64,000 nucleotides of DNA from Amblyomma americanum (GCF_052857255.1 NC_135505.1:56269868-56333867); one strand, 5' to 3'. Positions 20,581 to 32,249 are shown, numbered from the stretch's first letter. A program made the numbers and translations. The notes: generated by a model not told the origin, from the sequence alone.

Positions 20581-20885
20581 TACCAAATCGTAGCGTAGGA
20601 GCCTTGGTGCTAGTGCACTAAAGCTTTCAAATGAAATATATTTCATTCTCAAAATGGTTACACTATTATTTACTACAGATCACCACCGCAAATAAGAAAA
20701 TAGAAACATTCCCTTGTGCTTCGTGAATTCGGTGACTGTCAGTTTCGTTCTTATATAAAGCGGGAGGTGACAAATAGCTCCGCCTTAAAGGTGTGACGCG
20801 ATAGTGATAATGGTTTAATGCCCATGCACGCGAATTTGGTTATCCTTTTCTTTGGATTCATAGATTACTGTGAGTCCTTATTCCA
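20581..20885. other. No gene seen
   Basis: No supported feature. Confidence 0.45.
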
Positions 20886-21130
20886 TTCTTGGCGTAACGG
20901 TGCAGCGGTTAAGCGATTCCCCACTGCTCTGCGGTGGCAGCTGCTGCTATTTGTGAGGCTTGTGAGACTCGGGTTACTCTTCCTGAGCAACTTCTTACGA
21001 CCAATCATTAACTGCCACCTGCTACGCTGGGAAAGTTGAGATGACAACACAAGGTCACGTGACATAGCCCACCTGCCACCTAGGTGGGGCCACTGAGGTG
21101 GCCGGTTGCCCACAACCCGATGCACACACA
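20886..21130 (+). repeat. Repeat family C, copy 2, with tRNA-like head
   Basis: Starts with GGCGTAACGGTGCAGCGGTTAAGCG, a box-A-like stretch, and continues through CTCTGCGGTGGCAGCTGCTGC, a degenerate GACTCGGGTTACTC and CCAATCATTAACTGCCACC to CACCTAGGTGGGGCC. The complement of these blocks occurs at 9690 and 22680. It is probably a SINE family with diverged copies. Confidence 0.6.
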
Positions 21131-21889
21131 CAAGACCTCACAGACAACGGACAAACGGCTGAGTGTAAGCTCTAGCGCTAACTTAGTAAAATTCGAAAAA
21201 TGAAGGATACAGAGGGCAGCACTGTGTCTGTCCAATCCTGCCACGAAGTTATGTACCATGACTGAAGAGGAGAATATTATTGTGATCGGTGACCTCCGGA
21301 TGAATTTTCACGTGGACGCTTCCTTGAACTGAGGGATGGGTCAGGTAACACTCGCCGGCGCAGCGCGGTATTCTGGCACGCAGAAAGGGCGGTCACAGTG
21401 GTGGCGTCTTCTGTTTGTTTACGAAAGGAGACCGGTCATGCCTTCTTCTGTGGGTGGTTTTGAAAAACATCACGAGTGACCACCTAATTGGCCACTATGA
21501 AATAGCTACATTCCCCAGATGGGGAGCCTTCACAGCAGACCGAATAAAATCAGCTGGATGCCAGGCTGCTCGAATATTCATGGGACCGCTGTAATTACGT
21601 AAAATAAACAGTACGGTCTTCTTAAGCACTCACCGGCTGTCGCTAGTCCGTCTGCGACCGCCACGTTCCGAATACGAACTCGTCCACGCGACATGGGCCA
21701 CACGAATAGCACCCCCTGAGTAGTGGCTGCAAGGGTGAAGACCTCTGAGAACTGGATTAGCCCTCAAGCCGCTTAAGCTGAGCATACTGGGCTATCGTGT
21801 CTATACATGCCAGACCTCCAAAGCGGTATACGCTTCACTCTATCTACCTCCTGTGTCTCCCTTGGCTCCTAAGCACCCTTTTGAAATAG
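21131..21889. other. No gene seen
   Basis: No supported coding region or repeat. Confidence 0.45.
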
Positions 21890-22147
21890 ATGTTCGACCG
21901 CCGCCGCTGTGGCTCACTGTTAATGGCGCTCGGCTGCCGGCCCGAAGGACGCGGGTTCAATCCCGGCCGCGGTGGTCGAATTTCGATGGAGGAAACATTC
22001 TAGAGGTCCGTGTGCTGTGCGATGTCAGAGCACGTTAAATAACCCCAGGTGGTCGAAATTTCCCGAGCCCTCCACTACGGCGTCTCTTATAGCCTGAGTC
22101 GCTTTTGGACGTTAAACCCCGATAAACCAAACCAAATACATGTTCGA
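21890..22147 (+). mobile_element. tRNA-derived SINE, family A, short-tail subtype
   Basis: The head CCGCTGTGGCTCACTGTTAAT carries box A, and GGGTTCAATCCCGG is box B. The body includes GTGTGCTGTGCGATGTCAG and CCCAGGTGGTCGAAATT. The end is GACGTTAAACCCC and AAACCAAACCAAA, unlike the tail of the 7655 copy. Flanks ATGTTCGA at 21890-21897 and 22140-22147 are a probable target duplication. Confidence 0.85.
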
Positions 22148-22679
22148 TGTTGCTGCCCTCGAGACGTGATGGCGTTTACCCAAAAGGTAACTGGCTGTGA
22201 TCAGGCGGTGACTACCAGCTTTAGTTTAAAGGATTGAATGCAGGATTAATCAGATAAAATCATTCTTTCTCACACCGCTACGGCGTGTCATCTTTAGCTG
22301 CCGTGTTGTCTTGTTACTTGGCGCTGCTACTGAGTATATCGAACCAAATGAACAGCATGCTGTGTCACATCTAGTCTCAAGCTTGGTGAGTTCTTGAAAC
22401 TAGATACATGCAATCAGTGAGAATTTGTTAGCTGTATAGTGCTTAAGCTGTATTCGAGACGTACGAGCCCCGAGCAAGAATCATTTCTGGTGCACTGTCT
22501 TTCCAACACCGAGCAAGAATCTTCTCTTCTCTTATGCTCCGAGCTAACTCGAGCTTACCTGAGGACGAGTTACTCGGGTAAGCTTGGGTTAGTATGAACG
22601 ATGGATCGCACAAGCTGCAGTCAATAGAAGGAAGCTCGCGTAAGTTCGGGGGAGCGCCAGCTGTAACCAATAGGAGGAG
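22148..22679. other. No gene seen
   Basis: No supported coding region. The stretch 22500-22640 is rich in GAGCTNNCTCGAG-like words but has no clear unit. Confidence 0.4.
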
Positions 22680-23010
22680 GGCGTCTCGCCACCTAGGTCA
22701 CGTAACCTTGTGGCGTCGTCAAAACGTGCCTACCGGATTGTTAGCAAACTAACCACCATGACAGTTAGGAGTTAAATTAATGATTGGGCGAGAGAGATTG
22801 CTCGGAAAGAGCAACATGGGTCGAAAAAATCTCTACCCGGGGCTGTGGTAGAAACAGCCACCGGCCAATGCAGTGGCGCATCGCTTAACAGATGAGCAAC
22901 TTCGCTGGTTGTGGTATGAGAACTGGCTGCGATCTATGCATGTTAAGTATAGTGACCAATTTTGCATATATGGGCATTAACCCACTAAAGCCCTTATGTC
23001 AGAGTTTAAT
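22680..23010 (-). repeat. Repeat family C, copy 3
   Basis: Shows the ordered blocks GTCACGTAACCTTGTGGCG, GTTAAATTAATGATTGGGCG, TTGCTCGGAAAGAGCAAC and GGGCATTAACCCACT, shared with the copies at 9690 and 20886. The orientation is opposite to the copy with the tRNA-like head. Confidence 0.6.
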
Positions 23011-24163
23011 TGTCCCACTGCTTTCGCACACGTCCTCGGTGGCACTAGATGAAACATACGTTAAGCAGCTACCACTTTTGAGCGTATGATAGCGGCAGTA
23101 CTCAAATCCTCCTTCCTCAAAGCAGAAGTGCGCCCTCTTGACGACACAGATATGCTGCCGCCAACTGCATCAGTATTGTCGACGGCGCCGCTTCCGGACC
23201 GGGGCGAACACTCTTGCTTGCTGAAGAAAATGACGGCTTTCAGTTACAACACAATACTGTGCAATAAGCGAGTGTATTACAAAATGAAAAAAAATAAATA
23301 CCATCTAAAAACAGTGGAGGAGCCAAGAATGAGAAGCGCAGCGCTGAATTATCCAGTGAAATGCTTAGCAAGACAAGAGGAATTGATACATATTGTTGCG
23401 TCGCTCAGAGCGCTGCCAAAAGTGCTTCTCATGGCTAAAGCGTTGTCGTGTTCGTGGTCAAGGTTTGCACAAAGGTGGCAATTGCCGGCTTTTTAAGTTG
23501 CGTTCGGGTGTGGCGCTTGCTAATTCTTTGGGAATTAATCTGAAGTTCGGAAGGTATTCCGTGTTGCCGGACGAAAAACAGACGCTTTCTGACAATCAGT
23601 ATCTGCAGCAATATCTTTCGCTGTCGGAGAATTTTAGATCCCACTTAGTTTCGTAACTTGGATTCTTTAGCTGTCGTATTCTGTCGCCGACGGGAGTTAA
23701 CCGTTAAGAAAGCGTCGGTTTTTGGTCAAGAATAGCCGCATTCGGTGCGCATTTCTGATTAATTGTGCCAAATGAAAGAAACACCCTAATGAAACGTTGT
23801 TTCTGTCATAATTACCGCTAAATACCACATCAGCGATGTTTGAACGAGGATATGGCAGCGGATTAGTAGTGAGATAATCTGAGCGATTCAGCGATAGGCA
23901 GACTGTCAGAGCGCTTGTCAAGTCGGGTTTATGAAAGGATGAACAGGTAATCAGAAATCAATCTTGAGCAATAAATGGGAACTCTTTTTGATTTAGTCGT
24001 ACGAACGGTTACCTCATACACGTGTCACCAAGTGCCATATTTCACATTGTAGTATGCCTCAGCGAGCTCACATGTAGCCGGATCCCGCTGAGCAATACGG
24101 CGTGCTATTCTAGGCGCCACGAAAGGGTCTCTCCAAAAGGACAAGAAGTGCTGCCACGGGCGC
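23011..24163. other. No gene recognised
   Basis: The longest frame is 23086-23496, 136 codons on the plus strand. It has no domain, signal peptide or splice context and overlaps other open frames. Confidence 0.4.
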
Positions 24164-24790
24164 TTGTTGAGGCATCGGCCGTCAAACCCAGATACGCATC
24201 ATCACAATTCTTCGCGAAATAGCGCGCACAACAAAAGCAAAATCAAAAATTTAGAAGACGAGGAAACAGTAGCGCTTGCAAGTGACGTGAAATTAGAAAA
24301 CACTAAAAAATTGAATGTAAGAAGATTTGCTGAACAACATAACCTGCTGTTACCGCAGGCCAAGACTAACTACAGGAAACAAACTGCCTACTTTTCGGGT
24401 GTTCCTGCATGGAATTCATTGCCTTCAAAAATGAAATCGCACCATAATATGCACTGATTTCACCATTCAATGAAAAATTAAGTGTTTTCTGCTTTGTTTT
24501 CTTTCACCGACTAGTGTATTTTCCTTGGAATTGCGTTACTTTTGTATTTTGAATTTCAATGTTCACTATCTTCTCGTAACCATTGTATCGCAAGTTTTTG
24601 GTTTATCACTCCTAAATGCTCCTCTTTTATTTAACTGCCCTCTACGTTTACACATAATTATGCATTTTCACATAGAAGGTCCCTCGGGCTGCATTTGCTT
24701 CGGGAACTCCTCCTGTAATACGAATATGTATGATATCTATGTATATTCTTGTATCGCACGCGGGAATAAACATATTGATGATAGAAAGAA
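24164..24790 (+). pseudogene. CR1/L2-like LINE carboxy terminus and 3' region
   Basis: The frame 24164-24457 ends with N-Y-R-K-Q-T-A-Y-F-S-G-V-P-A-W-N-S-L-P-S, the conserved end of CR1/L2-type ORF2 where W-N-S-L-P precedes the final helix. The following ~330 bp is AT-rich and ends in GGGAATAAACATATTGATGAT, a plausible 3' terminus. The element is severely 5'-truncated: no reverse transcriptase or endonuclease is present. Confidence 0.6.
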
Positions 24791-25520
24791 AGTATGGATG
24801 AGCGGTGAAAGGCAACGATAAGAGATTCTAGCATGCCTATCGCCAGTTCACATTCACAGTGTTTTCTTTTTCTCAAGCACACAACCTTATCATGTTTAGT
24901 TTGGCTGTTTGGTTGCAGACACGTGCAGAAAGGAGGCGCGCTTGCTCACCGATGGGAAGTGTTTTTCGATTTCGCGTCACTTGCTGGCGCTCCAGTTTCG
25001 TGTTGTTCCGGGCTTCATTTTTCGCCTTTTTTGTAAGCGCTGTTTTGCGATGGAATATTACTGACTTGCAGAACGTTTGGCATTAGAATGGGGAACCTGC
25101 GCTGCCAAGGTGGCACTGCAATTGTTCTATTCGGTGACTCAAAACTGCTTTTGTCAGCCGCTTGGGCCGCTGTAAACGCCAAAACGCATTCTGCACGATT
25201 ACATACCCGCATTTGGCTGACAGCATTCATTGCCTAGCTTCTCTCGACGTAGCCCAGACAGCTGACGCGCAGCACTTGCGCCTTCGACCGAGCGCGGACG
25301 CTCACTCCAATAAGCGCCTGAAGGTGTCGCGGAAAAGTACTAATAGTACTACCCAAAACTGCTTGCTCTTCTCGCTAGGCAGTGTGTTATGGCGCTGCGA
25401 TCGGCACCGCAAACTTCAGCGCAAGCTCCCCATAGCACAAGGCAATGGGACGCGGTAAACAACACTTGTGCAGCATATACATCAATGTTTTTAGCGATTT
25501 ACGCTAAACTTTGCAATGGG
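24791..25520. other. No gene seen
   Basis: Several frames of 67-98 codons on both strands, none recognisable. Confidence 0.4.
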
Positions 25521-25725
25521 GAGCATTACACGCTTTTTAATGCGAAAGCGTAGTGTTTCTTGTCTCATGAGTGGCGTTTGTAGGACCTGTCATCAGAGCG
25601 TGTCGACAGAGCGTGTCCGCACGTTAAATGACCATTCGAAGAAAGAAATTCCCTTGCATCGTGGTTCGAACCCAAGCCCTCCGTGTGCCAAGCGGGAACG
25701 CAGAGCATTGGCCACGAACGATTTC
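25521..25725 (-). mobile_element. Possible degenerate tRNA-headed SINE
   Basis: On the minus strand, GGGTTCGAACCACG resembles box B and CGTTCGTGGCCAATGCTC could be box A at tRNA spacing. The layout resembles the element at 6111-6290. No tail or target duplication is seen. Confidence 0.35.
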
Positions 25726-26280
25726 TGTTTAAATACGGTATTTATTACATTGAAGCAATGTTATATGTAGAGTCTTTGCCAAAAGTTTACAGACCAAGGA
25801 GTTTGCTTCTGAGCCCTGAAGCGCGGCTCGTCTTGCACACTCAGGAACCCTAATCTCGTGAACGCGAGAGGAACTTGTCTTCTACCTTCCTAAGCTTACG
25901 ACTGTCAAATGTGCTTAATGGTCCCGCTACACGGTTTGGAAGCAAACCCCTTAGGTTGCATGTTTTAGAGAAAGGCTTGGCATGAACTATGTAGAAACCA
26001 CGAAGAAAAGAAACGCAAATCAAGCCAATGCATAATGCGACACACTTAAACAACCAAGCACGAGAAAAGATGCGACACAGGGAACATCACTACTACATCA
26101 TAATACGACGCACGTAAGCAACAATGCACCAGAAAAAGGGCAATAAGAGCACACACTAGGAGTGGTTGCCACAACGGGTTGTCGGCTCAAGCGTTTTAGA
26201 GGGGTACGAAGTGAACGCGTTGTGATGTGTGCGGCGGAAAAGTGTGTTGGATATGTGTATTAATGTTAGACAACAATGAA
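25726..26280. other. No gene seen
   Basis: No supported feature. Confidence 0.45.
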
Positions 26281-26430
26281 TTGCAAAAAAAGTTGCTGAC
26301 ATCATCCAAGGCTCACGTGGTGAGTGTCAGGCGACAAAGTGACATGCAAAAAAGTTGCCAACGTCGTCCAAAGGTCACATGATGAGTGTAACCCGACAAA
26401 AATGACTTGCAAAGAAAAGTTCCTGACGTT
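26281..26430 (+). repeat. 63-bp tandem repeat, about 2.4 copies
   Basis: Units begin TTGCAAAAAAAGTTGCTGAC (26281), ATGCAAAAAAGTTGCCAAC (26344) and TTGCAAAGAAAAGTTCCTGAC (26407). The first two share TCCAA, a CACGTGGTGAGTGT or CACATGATGAGTGT block, and CGACAAA. The unit has E-box-like CACGTG or CACATG centres. Confidence 0.8.
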
Positions 26431-27447
26431 CAAACGCAAATGCTTTCGCTTTTCTCCAGTGCAGCATACTTTAGTGCTCTCCAATTTTTACGCCTTTATG
26501 TCGACCTAATCACAGTCCTGGCCGAGTTTTCGGGCGCCGGAAAAAATTACTTGCGCATCTACTTCCGCAACAAAGGTGATATCTTTTTACACTGAGAAAA
26601 TTACAATGATATGTATCGCCTGAATGAAACACTGAAGGCAACTGCATATAACTTTCGTTCTGAATAAATATCGATTGTTTTGCTCTTGTTTGTCTGGCAG
26701 CTTAAATATAATAATTGCTGAGGACATGTTATTTGAGAAGGGAACAGTTTTTTTCCCGCTATTTAACGAAAACTGATGACAGGCACGTTGAAAAAAATTT
26801 CGTGATCACGGACTCGAATTGAGTGACAGCGTGGCATAGCTCAGAAATTCGCCACTGCAGCCTTGCAACTACATTGACATCATCGCTCTTTGTTTGCGAG
26901 AACTGGCAGCCATGTAAATGCTTGCATTTTTTCGTTCTGTTTTGCTTTGTCTCGTTTATCAAAGCTTCACTATCAGTGAAAGTAATTTCTGCGTCATTAA
27001 AACGTAGCTTAGCTCAACCTGAATTTATTGCGCTTCCTTTACAAGCTGCTTATGGCTCTTCATTTTTTCAGTAGGTTACTCGCACCACATTTTAACGGAG
27101 TGCTTCATTGTGCGCTCCTCTAAGCCGTGTGGAAACCCTACAAACGACGAGAACAGGTCCGAACGTTTCGCAGCTGGTGAGCAAGATAACGCACACAGTC
27201 AAGGCACTAGCACAACAGGTTTTACTGTTGCGGTGTCGGGACAGAGCACGTTTAGAACAATACTGCATAAAACTTTCGTGAGTAAGATGCATCGTGGTTT
27301 CTGTTGGAGTGGGCATTGTGTGCCGTAACTGATAATTCTCGTATTCTTCCACTACCCTGACCTGGCCAAAAAGAACACGTGGGCGAACAGTAGGCGCAAT
27401 CAAGAATGCACCATCTATGATATTGCAGTCCTGGGAGAGCTGGTCTA
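26431..27447. other. No gene seen
   Basis: No supported gene. Short frames on both strands overlap and lack domains. Confidence 0.45.
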
Positions 27448-27465
27448 GGGGGGGGGGGGGGGGGG
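27448..27465 (+). repeat. Run of 18 G
   Basis: Homopolymer G tract just upstream of the RTE fragment. Its length may be unreliable in assembly. Confidence 0.9.
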
Positions 27466-27469
27466 AAGG

Positions 27470-28210
27470 ATTGGTTGAATTATTTTTGTCACTTCACTGC
27501 GGATAGTAGGAATAGTATGGGAGGCGGTAGAAAGTGGCATCGGGGCTACATACTATGCGCTCAAACGAGCCTACTTCAGGATGTGGCCGTCCTCGGAAAG
27601 GTGCGCTGTAGCGACCACAGAATGGTAAGGCCTCGAATTAGCTTAAACTTGAAGAGGGAATAAAAGAAGCTAGTGAAGAGGAAGTCCATTAACGAGCTAT
27701 GTGTAAAAAGGAAAGTGCAGAAATTCCAGATATCGCTGCAGAACAGATATTCGGCTGTAACTGAGGAATACGATCTGATGTTCATACATTGAATGAAATG
27801 TCTGACAGCTATCATTACGGAGTGCGCAGTAGAAATAGGCGGTAGGACGGTTCGACAGGATACCAGCAAGCTACCTCAGGCGACAAAAGATCTGATTAAG
27901 AAACGCCAAAGCACGAGGGAGTTTAATCCTACCGACAGAATAGAACTGGCAGAGCTGTCGAAGTTAATAGATAAGCTCAAGGCAGCCGACAAAGGAAAGT
28001 TTAATACGGAGAGAATCGAGCATGCTCTAAAGAACGGAGGTAGTCTTAAAGCCGTGAAGAGGAAACTTGGCACGGTAAAAACCAGAAGTACGCTTTAAGT
28101 GACAAGGAGGGCAATGTCATTAGCATTACGGATAAGATAGTTGAAGTAGCCGAATACATCTGCACAAATCTGTACAGTAGCCACGGTAATCAGAGCGTTA
28201 ATGAGGCTTA
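27470..28210 (+). pseudogene. RTE-clade LINE fragment (end of endonuclease to reverse transcriptase linker)
   Basis: Several plus frames match the opposite-strand RTE copy at about 32120-31170. These include L-Q-N-R-Y-S-A-V-T-E-E, I-I-T-E-C-A-V-E-I-G-G-R-T-V-R (from 27830) and A-L-K-N-G-G-S-L-K-A-V-K-R-K-L-G near 28050. In full elements this linker joins the apurinic endonuclease to the reverse transcriptase. The fragment has at least two frameshifts or stops and lacks both catalytic domains. It overlaps in content with the minus copy, so it is a separate insertion and not half of one inverted element. Confidence 0.75.
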
Positions 28211-28329
28211 AAGGCACAGCTGGTGCCTCGGCCGACAACTTTTTTTTCCTTTTTGTAGCCCTAAATTTGCCGCACGGCCTAAAAGGTGCCATCAGTAAGT
28301 AATATTTAAAGCGTTACAGGAAATCATGC

Positions 28330-28780
28330 AGTCTTGTTATGTGTAAAAAGTCGCATAAACAACAAGCAAAAAAAAGCACAAATATTTTCCGTTAACCAGA
28401 AGTGAAAATAAGAGTCATGAGTGAAATACAAGCCTGCCGTTCGAAGAATACGAGTGCGTACTGACGAACTTCCTGTGGATGTCCACAGTAGGCCGTGCAC
28501 AGTGATGTCGGAAGCAGGTGCTTCGCAGTGAGGGCATTTGTCCGGCGCTGGGATCTTCGCTCTTCGCCACTGGCGGCTAACTTCAGTTCTAAGGGCCAAT
28601 CCGACCCCCAGCAGCCTCAGAGACGGCTTCCACTCGTGATAGGTTGAGAGAAGGGGTTATGTACACGGGGGAATGAGAGCACGTGCATGCTGCCTGAGGG
28701 AGGCTGAAGATGTTAAATGCGTCAGGATTGGATCTGGTATTCTTTTTTGTATTTCGTTTAAAAAAATAAACCACTGCTTT
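28330..28780 (-). pseudogene. LINE ORF2 carboxy-terminal fragment with broken zinc knuckle
   Basis: The minus frame contains C-P-H-C-E-A-P-A-S-D-I-T-V-H-G-L-L-W, the start of the Cys-Cys-His-Cys cluster after RNase H in I/Jockey-type ORF2. The last Cys is missing. Upstream is A-L-I-P-P-C-T, similar to P-I-P-P-C-I-Y-H-L in the element at 29204-29650, so both fragments belong to one family. No reverse transcriptase remains here. Confidence 0.6.
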
Positions 28781-29203
28781 TACTGATTATGCGCGTTCTA
28801 TGCACTGGCGGCCATTAGCACAGGTGTAGTCTGAAGCAGATCACAAGATTCTAAGATAGGTATAACACTCTCTGTGAGAAGAGTAAACCAGCCATATTCC
28901 TAAAACCTGGCCTGTTTACACTGCCAGCCGTACTACTCTGGGCCAGCGCGGTCGCATTTCGCTCACTGTTCGAGTTTCAAAGGAATCGAAAAAACTGGAC
29001 CTTCACCTAATTTCGAGGGGTATTCCCGTAGCTGTTATGACCGAAAGAAACGCAACAGTTGAGTTGCAAGATTTTTCCTGCGGAAAGCCATCATATGTGT
29101 CCGAAGCACAGCGTCGGCGGTATCAGCTGCCGGACCGAAATAATTATTTTTTTTGTTTCGGACATTTCCCATAAAGGCATAATTTCGGTTCGCTGTATAC
29201 TAA
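28781..29203. other. No gene seen
   Basis: Lies between two LINE fragments; no domain recognised. Confidence 0.45.
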
Positions 29204-29840
29204 TTAAAGCAAATTATGTAAGCTGTTTTCATGCTGGAACCAGAGAAGGCTCCTGCTCTTATTGCTGTCAGTCAGCCACTTGGAGAAATCCTCCTTTATG
29301 GTCGCCTTTAGTCTCACTTCCATTAAAAGTTGTGTCCTTGAAGCCCTTGTCTCTGCACAAGACCACAGCAAGTGCCGAAGATCCACCTCTGCAGCCTTGT
29401 CTGGAACGCCTCTGGGAAGTGGTGAGTGCTGCATCTTCTTCAGAGCCCCATCGACACGTGACCGACGGGGTAAGGCCACCCCAGCCCTGATCCTATGAAT
29501 GGATCTCAATCTCGTTAGGTTATGATGGAGGTGGTAGATGCACGGGGGAATGGGGTCACGTGTATTTTTCCTTAACGACTTTGGGATGCTAAGATGGGGA
29601 GAACGGGGAGGAAGTAAAAAGGAAGCCTGGTGGGGGATGCATTAGTGTTTGGAACTTGGTGTGTAAGATTGCCTACTTTTCTCTGCTCAGCGTCCTCAGC
29701 ATCGTCTTGTGTCCAGCGTATCTGGAAGTGTATCTTTGTTTTCCTAATGAGTGCATGGATCTCCGGCGTCGCATGCAGGGTCTTCGTCACTCTTTTCGGT
29801 GATTTTATGGTTTCTAAGGAGTCTGCATATATCATAGTAG
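29204..29840 (-). pseudogene. RNase H-bearing LINE, 3' part (second half of a split copy)
   Basis: From 29835 downwards the minus strand reads Y-A-D-S-L-E-T-I-K-S-P-K-R-V-T-K, the second acidic motif of a LINE RNase H, then I-R-W-T-Q, a decayed form of the R-W-T-x-G-H motif. After a shift come P-I-P-P-C-I-Y-H-L and H-L-L-W-S-C, the carboxy-terminal knuckle. The upstream half, with the first RNase H motif, resumes at about 32565-33210 beyond an inserted RTE. Several frameshifts and substitutions are visible. Confidence 0.65.
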
Positions 29841-29859
29841 TCATCATCATCATCATCAG

Positions 29860-31385
29860 CCCGACTACAACCAGTGTAGGGCAAAGGCCTCTCCCATGTT
29901 CCTCCAATTACCCCTGTCCTTTGCCAGCTGCATCCACCCTTTGCTTGGAAACTTTTTAATCGCATCCACCCACCTAACCACTTGCCACGTCCTGCTACGC
30001 TTACTTTCTCTTGGAATAAACTCCGCAACCCTTAAGGACAAGCGGTGGTCCTACCTTCGCATTACATAGCCTGCCCCAGGCCATTTATTCCTCTTGATTT
30101 CGAATAAGGTGTCATTAACACGCGTTTATTCCCACACCCACTCTGACCGTTTCCGGTCTCTTAACGTTACACCCATCATTTTTCTTTCATTGGCCCTACG
30201 TTGTCCTTAACTTAAACGGAACCCTTTTTGCTCCCTTCCACGTTTGTGCCCCGTAGGAGAGTACCTGTAAGATACAGCTGCTGTACACTTTCCCCTTGAG
30301 GGATAATGATAAATTGTCATTCAGCGTTCTTCTCCACGTTTCAATGATTATGATTTGCAGTTCACCTCCTGAGTGAGTATGAAAAGCAATGTCATCAGCG
30401 AATCGCAGATTATTTAGGTATCCTCCGTTTTCTTTTATTCCCAACTGTTTCCAACTCAGGCCTCAGAATACCTCCTGTGAACAGGCGGGGAAAAGCACTG
30501 GCGATATCTTGTCTCCTTTCCTGGCGCCCTTCCTTATTGGAATTTTATTGTTTAGTCTATAGAGGCCTATGATGGCTGCGCAGTTGCTATATATATCTTC
30601 CAGTATTTTGACATTAGGCTCTTCTACACACTGATTACACAACGCCTGTATGACTGCTGATGTTCTCACTGAGTCGAATGCTCTATCATAATCAAAGAGG
30701 GCTATATATAGAGGTTGGTTATATTCTGCGCATTTCTGTATTACCTGATTGATAGTGTGAATATGATCTATTGTGGAATATCGTTTACGAAAGCCTGCCT
30801 GCTCATTTGGTTTATTAGTCTAAGGTTGCTCCGAATTTATTACCGATTACCTTAGTAAATACCTTGGAGGCAACGGATAGTAATTTGATCGGTCTGTAAT
30901 TTTTCAAGTCCTTGCCTTCCCCTTTCTTTCTTATTAAGTTAATGTTTGCATTCTTCCAAGCTTCTGGTAGGGTCGAGGTTATAAGGTATTGCGTGTACAG
31001 GGAGGCTAGGTTTTTCTAGCACGATCTCTCCTCCGTTCTTCAAAAGATCTGCTTTTATCTGATCCTCGCCAGCTGTTTTCCCTCTTTCTATTCCTCCTGA
31101 GGATTTCTTTACTTCCTCTTTCGTTACTGGCGGGGTGACCACTGCTTTGCGCTGCTGTCTCTCATTCACATTCTTATTACATCGGCTTCTGTAAAGGTTT
31201 GCGTAGAACTCCTTGGCGACTTTAAAGATCTTATTCATATTGCTAATGACACTGCCCTGCTTGCCTCTTAACGCACACATCTGGTTTTTACCTATGCCTA
31301 GTTTCCTCTTCACGGCTTTTAAACTACCTCCGTTCTTTAGAGCATGCCCGAATCTCCGTATTAAACTTCCTTGTGTCGGCTGCAT
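29860..31385 (-). pseudogene. RTE reverse transcriptase and carboxy terminus, broken
   Basis: Frames in succession on the minus strand carry K-T-A-G-E-D-Q-I-K-A-D-L-L-K (31060 region), I-P-I-R-K-G-A-R-K-G-D-K-I-S-P (30520-30560), L-R-F-A-D-D-I-A with the catalytic F-A-D-D at 30391-30402, and Y-S-S-C-I-L-Q-V-L-S-Y-G-A-Q-T-W. At least four frame changes occur, and part of the region just after F-A-D-D is deleted. Full elements use this domain to copy their own RNA at the target nick. This copy is inactive. Confidence 0.75.
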
Positions 31386-31547
31386 TGAGCTTATTTGTTA
31401 ACTTCGATAGCTCTGCCAGTTCTGTTCTGTCAGTAGAGTTAGATGCGCTGATGCTTTGGCGTTTCTTAATGAGATCTTTCCTCGTCTGAGATAGGTTGCT
31501 GGTATCCTATGGAATCGTCCTACCACCTACTTCTACTGCGCACTCCT

Positions 31548-31854
31548 TAATGATGGCTGATGATGATGATGCTAGGTTTTTATGGCGCAAGGGCAACTAA
31601 GGCCAAAGAGCGCCAAGCACGAGGTTCTCGGTTGACTCGGGCTAAAATGTGTACAGAGAACAGCATGAAAACCAGGTGTATAGGGCCCAAGAGTAGTGAG
31701 TATGTGCATGATTATAGAGTCGGAAGAGGGTGCCTAAAAATCTGATGGAATGGCTTAAAATGATGTATAATGCCTAAAATTGTTCTAAGATGAGTTATAT
31801 ATGAACGCCGAAGCCCGGTAGCTTCAACCACCGTCCTTGCTGTAATGATGGCTG
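31548..31854 (-). mobile_element. Tail-sharing retroposon inserted in the RTE element, 12-bp target duplication
   Basis: TAATGATGGCTG is found at 31548-31559 and 31843-31854. On the minus strand the 283-bp insert ends in CTTGGCGCTCTTTGGCC, GTTGCCCTTGCGCCATAAAA and ATC repeats, the same ~65-bp tail as the family B SINEs at 2679 and 12526. Its 5' part differs from theirs and has no tRNA-like boxes. It may be the 5'-truncated tail of the LINE that supplies the enzyme for family B SINEs. Confidence 0.8.
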
Positions 31855-32249
31855 TCAGAGTATCGTTAGTTGTATGAACATCAAGATCGTCTTCCTCAGT
31901 TAAAGCAGAATATCTATTCTGCAGCGATATCATGAATTCCTGTACTTCTTACCGCTAACTGCGTAACGGACTTCCTCTTCACTAGCTTCTTCTATTCCCT
32001 CTTCTAACCTAATTCGAGCCTTACCATTCTGTGGTGGCTACAGCGCAGCTTTCCGAGGACGGCCACATCCTAAACGAAGCCAGGTCGTGCGCATAGTATG
32101 AAGTTGATTTAATTTTTATTCTCACCATTGGGGCTCTTCCAGGTCCACTTACTGCTCTCTCGTTTGTAGGAGAAGGTATTCATGATCAGTAAATTACTTA
32201 TTTCTGCGAATTAGAGTAATAACTCTCCCCTGCTATTTGTAGAACCTAT

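Noticed and set aside
27470..32120. Second twin-priming event joining the plus and minus RTE fragments
   Set aside because: The two fragments contain the same linker region, whereas twin priming splits an element without duplicating long segments.
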